This document shows positions 13,864 to 20,061 of a stretch of DNA of 25,456 bases, one piece after another. How positions within the stretch are numbered: position 1 is the stretch's first letter; every line of letters starts with the position of its first letter. The notes beneath the pieces are model-generated. The model made no database searches. It worked only from the letters and a program-made list of their open reading frames with translations, and had not been told where the DNA came from. This stretch comes from JAGXIT01 sp049293335 (GTDB lineage Bacteria > Patescibacteriota > Saccharimonadia > Saccharimonadales > UBA4665). A program made the position numbers and the translations under genes. The stretch is taken from the NCBI GenBank assembly GCA_049293335.1, contig JBATSO010000037.1, positions 1-25,456 on the forward strand, in the 5' to 3' direction.

Positions 13864-15198
13864 ATGGCACAAGCAGTTGACCCAGCAATTGAGACTTTTG
13901 CACGTATCAAGGTGGTAGGTGTAGGCGGCGCTGGCGGTGCGGCGATTAATCGCATGATCGATGCCGGTGTCGAAGGCGTTGAGTTTGTTGCTATTAACAC
14001 CGATGCTCAGGCCCTTCATAACTCTAAGGCGACGACCAAAATTCACATTGGCCGCGACACTACGCGTGGACTTGGCGCTGGGGCTGACCCCTTGGTCGGT
14101 GAACGCGCGGCCGCCGAATCTCGAGATGATATTCGTGAAGCTTTGCAAGGCTCCGACATGATTTTTGTCACCATTGGTGCCGGTGGCGGTACTGGTAGTG
14201 GTGCAGGCCATGTGGTGGCCGAAATTGCTAAAGAGTTGAATATTCTTGTCATAGGTTTTGCTACCAAACCCTTTGCTTTCGAAGGTGAAAAACGCCGCCG
14301 TAACGCTGAGCAAGCCATTCAAAACTTACGTGCTGCCGTCGACACGCTTATTATTATTCCAAACGATCGTTTGCTTCAAACCATCGACCGCGCCACACCA
14401 CTGCTCGAGGCCTTTAAGGTAGCCGATGATGTACTTCGCCAGGGTGTACAGGGCATTTCCGATCTTATAACCGTACATGGTCTTATTAACCTCGACTTCG
14501 CAGATGTAAAAGCCGTTATGAGTAACGCTGGCTCGGCCCTCATGGGGATTGGTCGTGCCAGCGGCGAAAACCGTGCTATTCAGGCAGCTCAACAGGCCAT
14601 TGAATCACCACTACTCGAAGTTTCGATCGATGGCGCACGGGGTATTTTGTTTAACGTTATTGGCGGTCAAGACCTCTCGATGCACGAAATTAACACTGCA
14701 GCCGAGGCCATTACAGCCGCCGCCGACCCAGACGCCAATATTATCTTTGGTGCCACCATTAGCCCAGAGCTCGACGGCGAGATTATTATTACCGTTGTCG
14801 CAACTGGTTTCGATGCCGCTTACTTTGCTAACCGTACTTCGGCGGCCGCGGCCCCTCTTGCGCCAACTCCAATTCCCGAAGTTACCGTTGCTCAACCTAT
14901 CGAAACTGTTAGCAAGACAACCGAAAAAGACATGGAAGCTATCGATATGAATATTAAAGACGAGCATGAAAGTCATGTCGATCAAGCCGCCGATTTCACC
15001 AATGAAACTCCTATGCCAAATATCTGGTCGCTGAATAACGGCGATAAAGATGCCGAAGAATCAAAGCCAAGCGAGCCAACTCTGCACGAGCCAATTATAT
15101 CTCACGCCGATGAAGATGAACTCGAACGTCCTTCGTTCTTAAGGCGGCTTGCCCAACGCCGTTCAAAAAACGCCGATTCAGACGAAGATAAAAAATAA
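13864..15198 (+). CDS. ftsZ: Cell division protein FtsZ
   Basis: FtsZ is the tubulin-like GTPase of the division ring. The GTP-binding loop reads GAGGGTGSGAG (about 104-114), a variant of the usual GGGTGTGA. NTDAQAL, RASGENRA and NLDFADVK (T7 loop) are also present. After residue 330 comes an acidic linker, then the conserved C-terminal peptide ERPSFLRRL that binds FtsA, and a charged tail. The frame is open from 13771, but that start lies upstream of the promoter; ATG 13864 (MAQAVDPA) follows a good purine-rich ribosome site, giving 444 residues. Confidence 0.96.
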   Translation: MAQAVDPAIETFARIKVVGVGGAGGAAINRMIDAGVEGVEFVAINTDAQALHNSKATTKIHIGRDTTRGLGAGADPLVGERAAAESRDDIREALQGSDMIFVTIGAGGGTGSGAGHVVAEIAKELNILVIGFATKPFAFEGEKRRRNAEQAIQNLRAAVDTLIIIPNDRLLQTIDRATPLLEAFKVADDVLRQGVQGISDLITVHGLINLDFADVKAVMSNAGSALMGIGRASGENRAIQAAQQAIESPLLEVSIDGARGILFNVIGGQDLSMHEINTAAEAITAAADPDANIIFGATISPELDGEIIITVVATGFDAAYFANRTSAAAAPLAPTPIPEVTVAQPIETVSKTTEKDMEAIDMNIKDEHESHVDQAADFTNETPMPNIWSLNNGDKDAEESKPSEPTLHEPIISHADEDELERPSFLRRLAQRRSKNADSDEDKK

Positions 15199-15271
15199 CA
15201 GATACAATTTGCCGCCATTGTACTAAATAATACACCGTAACTAGGCTTTACGTCCGCTACCCGTGGGGGTA

Positions 15272-15302
15272 TGATATATACATAGAACGCTATATGTAGG
15301 AG
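15272..15302 (+). promoter_or_regulatory. nrdR promoter with a possible NrdR box
   Basis: An extended -10, TGATATATA (15272-15280), lies upstream of nrdR. CTATATGTAG (15290-15299) matches 9 of 10 core positions of the NrdR box CwAtATaTwG, at the expected start of transcription. The flanks match poorly and the usual second box about 31 bp away is not clear. The rest of the 15199-15378 gap shows only a weak hairpin (15203-15222). Confidence 0.35.
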
Positions 15303-15378
15303 GGTAAAAGCGACTTACGAGTCGTTGTGCCTTCTACGGCCGTACATTATCAAACCAAGAAGGGGACTTAGGAGAAAC

Positions 15379-15843
15379 ATGAAATGTAGCCAATGTAACG
15401 GTGACGACACAAAAGTCATCGAGAGCCGAGATGTCTCAGAAGGACAATCCGTACGGCGCAGACGAGCCTGCTTGCTCTGCGGCTACCGTTTCACCACGTA
15501 CGAACGGGTCGAGCGACCACAATTGGTGGTTGTGAAAAATGATGGCACGCGGCAAATGTTTAACCGCCAAAAACTATTGGCTGGTTTATTTAGAGCCTGC
15601 GAGAAAACATCAGTCACCAGCATGCAGCTAGAAAAAGTTGTTCAGCAAATAGAACAAGAACTCTACGCCTGTGCTGACAGCGAAGTAAAATCGGGACGTA
15701 TTGGTGAAATGGTTATGGATCATCTTAGTAAACTCGACGAGGTAGCGTACGTACGATTCGCAAGTGTGTACCGTCGCTTTACCGACATCGCAAGTTTTGA
15801 GCATGAACTATCGCGCATTCGCAAGAACAAGGTAGAGAGGTAG
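15379..15843 (+). CDS. nrdR: Transcriptional repressor NrdR
   Basis: NrdR is a zinc-ribbon/ATP-cone repressor that senses ATP/dATP and controls ribonucleotide reductase genes. The N-terminal zinc ribbon has four Cys (CSQC and CLLC) followed by RFTTYERVE; the ATP-cone domain follows (VVVKNDGTRQMFNRQK). At 154 residues it has the normal size. The frame is open from 15325, but the ATG at 15379 (MKCSQCNGD) follows AGGAG and matches the family N-terminus. nrdJ lies 87 nt downstream, a fitting target. Confidence 0.95.
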   Translation: MKCSQCNGDDTKVIESRDVSEGQSVRRRRACLLCGYRFTTYERVERPQLVVVKNDGTRQMFNRQKLLAGLFRACEKTSVTSMQLEKVVQQIEQELYACADSEVKSGRIGEMVMDHLSKLDEVAYVRFASVYRRFTDIASFEHELSRIRKNKVER

Positions 15844-15930
15844 TTGGTTAAAGGCTAGGAACGAGAGAGCAAAAATATACAATTTAAGTGTAGGTACGAG
15901 GTGGACCTACGCAGGAAACGAGGGAATACC

Positions 15931-18744
15931 ATGGGACAGGCAACAGATAGGGGAATACGACGGTTATTTACGCAGCCAAAATCAAAGGCATACGATGCTA
16001 TTTCGTGGGTTAAACGAGATTCAAGCATTAAAAACCCTTTTACGGGTGAGGCAGTGTTTGAGCAAAAAGGGGTAGAGATTCCAGAGTCTTGGTCGCTGAA
16101 TGCGCTGAACATTGTGGCGCAAAAGTATTTTACGGGCACGCCAGGCACCGAAGAGCGCGAAAAGTCACTCAAGCAGTTGATTGACCGCGTGGTTGATACG
16201 GTGGTGCGACAGGGTCAGCAAGAAGGCTATTTCGATTCTGCTACAGAGGCCGAAACGTACCGTGAGGAGCTTAAATACGTGCTCGCCACGCAGCGTGCAG
16301 CCTTTAATAGCCCCGTATGGTTTAACATTGGTGCGCCCGAACGAGCCCAACAGGCCAGTGCCTGCTTTATCTTGGGCGTCGAAGACACCATGCCTTCTAT
16401 ATTGCAGTGGTACACCGACGAAGGCATGATCTTTAAGGGTGGTTCAGGCAGTGGCGTGAACGTCAGTTCCATTCGCTCTAGCGTGGAGCCGCTTGGTAAA
16501 AGTGCTGGTACGGCCTCTGGCCCTCTCAGCTTTATGCGCGGTGCCGATGCTAGTGCAGGCGCCATTAAGAGCGGTGGCAAAACCCGCCGCGCTGCCAAAA
16601 TGGTTATTTTAAACGCCGATCACCCAGATATCGAGGAGTTTATATGGTGTAAGTCTATTGAGGAAGACAAAGCTCGAGCGCTGCAAGCGGCTGGGTTCGA
16701 TATGAGCTTAGATGGCAAAGACATTTTTAGCGTTCAGTACCAAAATGCCAATAACTCGGTGCGCGTGACCGATGAATTCATGCAGGCAGTCGAAAACGAC
16801 AGCGACTGGGATCTTAAAGCAGTCAGCACGGGCAAAACTGTGCGAACAGTAAAGGCGCGCCATATTTTCCGTCAGTTTGCCGAGGCTGCATGGCGCTGTG
16901 CCGACCCTGGTATGCAGTTCGACACGGTTATTAACAAATGGCACACCACACCAAATGCGGGCCGTATTAACGGCAGTAACCCTTGTAGCGAGTACATGCA
17001 CCTCGACAACTCGGCTTGTAACCTAGCGAGCATTAATCTGTTGCATTACCTAAACGACGATTTTAGCTTCGACATCGAGAGCTTTAAGCATACGGTTGAA
17101 CTGATGTTTACGGCCCAAGAAATTTTGGTGGGCTACAGCAGCTACCCAACAGAACGAATCACCAAAAATGCCCGCGCCTACCGCGAACTTGGGATTGGCT
17201 ACGCCAACCTTGGTGCGCTGTTGATGGCGCAAGGCTTGCCGTACGACAGCCCCGAAGGTCGAGCACAGGCTGCTGCCATCACTGCCATTCTAACAGGTCA
17301 CAGCTATGCTACGAGCGCCAAGATGGCGCGCAAAGTTGGACCATTTGCAGGCTTCCATAAAGACCGCGAAAACATGCTAAAGGTGCTGCGTATGCACCGC
17401 GAGGCCGTCAACCACATCGACGCCAGCTTTGTGTCGGAGGACCTCCTAAACGCAGCTGCAACTGCCTGGGATGAAGCAGTTGAACTAGGCGAAGTGTACG
17501 GCGTGCGCAACAGTCAGGCAAGTGTACTCGCACCAACTGGCACAATTGGTCTAATGATGGACTGCGACACAACGGGTATTGAACCAGATCTGGGACTTGT
17601 GAAGGTTAAGAAGCTCGTTGGCGGTGGTACCATGAGCATTGTGAACCAAACGGTACCTCGAGCCCTGAAGGCGCTTGGTTATACGCCAGAGCAGGTTAAT
17701 GACATTGTGGCGTACATCGACACCGAAAAGACCATTTTGGGTGCGCCACACCTTCGTAAAGACCACGAGCCTGTCTTTGCCTGTTCGATGGGCGATAACT
17801 CGATTCATTACCTGGGCCATGTGAAGATGATGTCGGCTGTGCAGCCATTTTTGTCAGGCGCCATTAGCAAAACAGTCAACATGCCCGAGACTGCCACCGT
17901 TGAAGACATTGAACAGCTCCACATTGACTCCTGGAAAATGGGCCTGAAAGCCGTGGCGATCTACCGCGATAACTGTAAGGTTGCCCAGCCGCTTTCTATG
18001 GCCAAAAAAGATGGCGATGACAAAAAAGAAGAAACTTCGGTTGCAGCAACGCCAGTATCTGACGATGGCAAAATTGTACTGAAGGGTGCGGTACGCCGCA
18101 AACTACCCCGTAAGCGTAATAGTCGCACCTACCGCTTCGTGGTAGCAGACCTAGAGGGCTTCTTTACGGTTGGTGAATACCCAGACGGTACACCGGGTGA
18201 GCTATTCATTAGTGTGAGCCGACAGGGGTCGACCCTAGCTGGCTTAATGGACTCGTTCGCAATTAGCATGAGCCACGGCCTGCAATATGGTGTCCCGCTC
18301 AAGAGTTATGTAAAGACACTGCGTGGGACCAGCTTTGCACCGTTTGGCATTACCGACGACCCAGAAATTCGTACTGCTAGCTCCGTGACCGACTACATTA
18401 TGCGTCGTTTGGCACTTGATTACCTGAGTTTTGATGATCGCCTAGAGCTTGGGCTTGCCAGCTTTGAGGATATGCCCGAAAGTCAAACTAGTTTGCTTGA
18501 AGAAGATAGTACCGAGCAAACCGAGACCGCGACAGTGCCAGCAGATGTACCAAAACAAACAACAATTGGCGGTAGTCAGACAGTTACGCAACCAATGGCA
18601 CCTGGTGTAAACGACACAACGACTGCCAAGAAAACAGTCAATGATTCAACCGCGCCACTGTGCTATAACTGCGGCAATCAGACTCAGCGTTCGGGTAGCT
18701 GCTACGTGTGTAGCTCGTGCGGCTCAACCACCGGCTGTAGCTAG
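15931..18744 (+). CDS. nrdJ: Adenosylcobalamin-dependent (class II) ribonucleoside-diphosphate reductase
   Basis: The enzyme makes deoxyribonucleotides using a radical generated from coenzyme B12. Catalytic features: redox Cys in ASACF (about 143), NPCSE (about 350-354) with the thiyl Cys and Glu, and the partner Cys in SACNLASIN (about 363). Later come LAPTGTIG, a TSCPD-type domain (about 700-830), and a Cys-rich tail with CYNC, CYVCSSC and a terminal GCS that shuttles electrons. At 937 residues it is full length. I prefer ATG 15931 with GAGGG upstream; GTG 15901 would add 10 residues. Such cells usually import cobalamin, so the gene suggests dependence on host or environment. Confidence 0.94.
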   Translation: MGQATDRGIRRLFTQPKSKAYDAISWVKRDSSIKNPFTGEAVFEQKGVEIPESWSLNALNIVAQKYFTGTPGTEEREKSLKQLIDRVVDTVVRQGQQEGYFDSATEAETYREELKYVLATQRAAFNSPVWFNIGAPERAQQASACFILGVEDTMPSILQWYTDEGMIFKGGSGSGVNVSSIRSSVEPLGKSAGTASGPLSFMRGADASAGAIKSGGKTRRAAKMVILNADHPDIEEFIWCKSIEEDKARALQAAGFDMSLDGKDIFSVQYQNANNSVRVTDEFMQAVENDSDWDLKAVSTGKTVRTVKARHIFRQFAEAAWRCADPGMQFDTVINKWHTTPNAGRINGSNPCSEYMHLDNSACNLASINLLHYLNDDFSFDIESFKHTVELMFTAQEILVGYSSYPTERITKNARAYRELGIGYANLGALLMAQGLPYDSPEGRAQAAAITAILTGHSYATSAKMARKVGPFAGFHKDRENMLKVLRMHREAVNHIDASFVSEDLLNAAATAWDEAVELGEVYGVRNSQASVLAPTGTIGLMMDCDTTGIEPDLGLVKVKKLVGGGTMSIVNQTVPRALKALGYTPEQVNDIVAYIDTEKTILGAPHLRKDHEPVFACSMGDNSIHYLGHVKMMSAVQPFLSGAISKTVNMPETATVEDIEQLHIDSWKMGLKAVAIYRDNCKVAQPLSMAKKDGDDKKEETSVAATPVSDDGKIVLKGAVRRKLPRKRNSRTYRFVVADLEGFFTVGEYPDGTPGELFISVSRQGSTLAGLMDSFAISMSHGLQYGVPLKSYVKTLRGTSFAPFGITDDPEIRTASSVTDYIMRRLALDYLSFDDRLELGLASFEDMPESQTSLLEEDSTEQTETATVPADVPKQTTIGGSQTVTQPMAPGVNDTTTAKKTVNDSTAPLCYNCGNQTQRSGSCYVCSSCGSTTGCS

Positions 18745-18765
18745 GTAGTAGTAGAGCCGCACTCT

Positions 18766-18792
18766 AAAAGGAGGGACTTGTCCCTCCTTTTT
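18766..18792 (+). terminator. Intrinsic terminator of nrdJ (copy 1)
   Basis: AAAAGGAGGGAC (18766-18777) pairs with GTCCCTCCTTTT (18780-18791) around TT, and the T-run continues to 18792. It lies 21 nt after the nrdJ stop. Confidence 0.85.
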
Positions 18793-18901
18793 AAATATGA
18801 GCGTAGCGAACGAGGCGAAAGCCGAGCTTTAGCGGGGAGGCAAGCTGTTTTTGAATTTATTTCAAAACAGCGAGGAGGGACTTGTCCCTCCTTTTTAAAT
18901 A
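18770..18901 (+). repeat. Duplicated 28-nt terminator unit, 104 nt apart
   Basis: The same 28 nt, GGAGGGACTTGTCCC... to TTTTTAAATA, occur at 18770-18797 and 18874-18901. Between them is a third inverted repeat, GCTGTTTT (18845-18852) with AAAACAGC (18863-18870). Such cassettes are often dispersed through a genome; whether that is so here cannot be seen. Confidence 0.75.
18873..18896 (+). terminator. Second copy of the terminator hairpin
   Basis: AGGAGGGAC (18873-18881), loop TT, GTCCCTCCT and a T-run to 18896. Its TTGTCC doubles as the -35 of the next gene. Confidence 0.7.
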
Positions 18902-18911
18902 GTGGTACACT
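18882..18911 (+). promoter_or_regulatory. Promoter of the thioredoxin-like gene
   Basis: TTGTCC (18882-18887, inside the hairpin), 18-nt spacer, TACACT (18906-18911), 8 nt to the ATG. Confidence 0.5.
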
Positions 18912-18919
18912 GAAGGCAA

Positions 18920-19195
18920 ATGAAAGTGATTGTGCTTTATCGCCCAAATTCTGAACATGCGCGTAGGGTAGAAGATTTTTTGCGTGACCTTCAAGCCCAG
19001 CACGATGTGAGCCCACGGAGTCTCAAGATTATCGATGTTGATAGTCGCGATGGAATCGCTACCTCAAGTATTTACGATATTATGTCTTCGCCAGCAATTG
19101 TGGTAACCGATAATTTTGGCGGCTACATACAGAGCTGGGTTGGCGAGCAATTGCCCTTAATGCGCGATGTTGCCGCGTATGCATACGGTGGTTAG
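18920..19195 (+). CDS. Thioredoxin-fold protein without cysteine
   Basis: The 91-residue product looks like a thioredoxin/glutaredoxin fold. MKVIVLYRP is the first strand, a helix follows, KIIDVDSRDG is the second strand, YDIMSSPAIVV resembles the cis-Pro loop and GGYIQSWVG the end. The CxxC active site position (after YRP) reads N-S-E-H and there is no Cys anywhere, so it cannot act as a disulfide reductase. It sits directly after nrdJ, whose product needs a thiol reductant, but the missing Cys argues against that role. A short-leader promoter precedes it. The family assignment is moderate. Confidence 0.65.
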   Translation: MKVIVLYRPNSEHARRVEDFLRDLQAQHDVSPRSLKIIDVDSRDGIATSSIYDIMSSPAIVVTDNFGGYIQSWVGEQLPLMRDVAAYAYGG

Positions 19196-19197
19196 GC

Positions 19198-19226
19198 TTG
19201 CTAAATAGTGTGTAAACGCATACAAT
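19198..19226 (+). promoter_or_regulatory. Promoter of the T-box/SGNH/ileS operon
   Basis: TTGCTA (19198-19203), 17-nt spacer, TACAAT (19221-19226). The predicted start near 19233 gives a leader of about 220 nt, the longest in the window. Confidence 0.7.
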
Positions 19227-19232
19227 AACAGA

Positions 19233-19449
19233 TGAACATGCATTTCTTTTGGGCAACAAGCTAAAAGGATAAGTGGCTATCAACCACGAAGCAGTGGACA
19301 GAAAAAGACGTTTACGTCTTGAGTAGATTCCAACGGAATGGCCCGTCAGACCACGAAATGAGCGCTAAAAAGAATCTCTTTTTAGAAACTGGATGGTACC
19401 GTCCGAGATATCGGATTCCAGTAACTAACAAGGGATTTTTTATTTGGAG
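19233..19449 (+). ncRNA. T-box riboswitch, isoleucine type, ultrashort stem I
   Basis: Seen in sequence: (1) hairpin GTGG/CCAC (19273-19276, 19284-19287) with loop CTATCAA, which contains the Ile codon ATC. (2) Hairpin AAGACG/CGTCTT (19305-19310, 19315-19320). (3) ATTCC/GGAAT (19327-19331, 19335-19339) whose ACGG (19333-19336) can pair with CCGT (19343-19346), as in a stem IIA/B pseudoknot. (4) Stem III CTAAAAAGA/TCTTTTTAG (19365-19373, 19377-19385). (5) ACTGGA/TCCAGT (19388-19393, 19417-19422), the 7-nt bulge TGGTACC (19394-19400), and a second 6-bp helix (19401-19406, 19411-19416, one wobble) with loop GATA. Established: T-boxes bind uncharged tRNA through the specifier and UGGN. Here N is U, matching the A discriminator of tRNA-Ile. 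TTCCAG (19416-19421) can alternatively pair with the TTGGAG Shine-Dalgarno region (19444-19449), pointing to translational control. ileS downstream fits the Ile specifier. Confidence 0.85.
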
Positions 19450-19455
19450 CAGGTT

Positions 19456-20061
19456 ATGAAGCAAATTTTAGTCTACGGTGACTCTAATACTTACGGCGAA
19501 GCAGCCTTTCATACGCATCGTTTACCACATGAACAGCGCTGGACGAGTATGCTCGAAAAGCTATTGAATGGCAACCGTCCGACAAAAGTCATTGCCGAGG
19601 GATTGAGCGGACGTGTAGCGGGCGATTTTAAGCAACAAGACATTCACACCAATGGCCTGAGGCATTTTGAGGCGATTTATCGCAGCCATGCGCCTGTTGA
19701 GGTGCTCATAATTGCGCTGGGCACCAATGATTCGCAGCCAAGGTACGCACAAACAGCGCAAGACATATTTGAGAGTCTAAAGCAGTATGCGCAGGTGGTT
19801 AAAAAAGTTGCTCAAGATGTTACAACTATGACATTACCGAAGTTATTGTATGTTGTACCACTGCACAGCGAAGTGAAAAATGATTACTTTGTGGGCGCAA
19901 ATACAGTATTGGATCGGCTAAAAGAGCTTATGAAGTCGTCTTCGGCTTTTTACATTAATCCAGGGGCAATTACCCTGAGCGCAGATGGCGTACATTTTGC
20001 GCCAGAAGGTCATGAACAACTCGCAAAGGTCGTATACGAAAAAGTAAAGGAGTTACTATGA
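19456..20061 (+). CDS. SGNH/GDSL-family hydrolase
   Basis: The 201-residue protein carries the four SGNH blocks: GDSN (catalytic S10), the Gly in AEGLSGR (about 49), GTND (N91) and DGVH (D177, H180). Members hydrolyse esters of lipids, sugars or other small substrates; the substrate cannot be told. There is no signal peptide, so it is probably cytoplasmic. I chose ATG 19456 (MKQILVYGDS); a TTG at 19444 would lie inside the ribosome site GGAG (19446-19449). It is the first gene under the T-box leader, and its stop overlaps the ileS start in ATGA, so both would respond to tRNA-Ile charging. Why an esterase is linked to ileS is unclear. Confidence 0.88.
   Translation: MKQILVYGDSNTYGEAAFHTHRLPHEQRWTSMLEKLLNGNRPTKVIAEGLSGRVAGDFKQQDIHTNGLRHFEAIYRSHAPVEVLIIALGTNDSQPRYAQTAQDIFESLKQYAQVVKKVAQDVTTMTLPKLLYVVPLHSEVKNDYFVGANTVLDRLKELMKSSSAFYINPGAITLSADGVHFAPEGHEQLAKVVYEKVKELL

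Noticed and set aside
13633..14322. 229-residue minus-strand frame over the start of ftsZ
   Set aside because: Antisense to a clear ftsZ and its promoter; no domain recognised.
18741..19016. 91-residue minus-strand frame across the twin terminators
   Set aside because: It translates the two hairpins and overlaps the thioredoxin-like gene, which has better coding features and a promoter.
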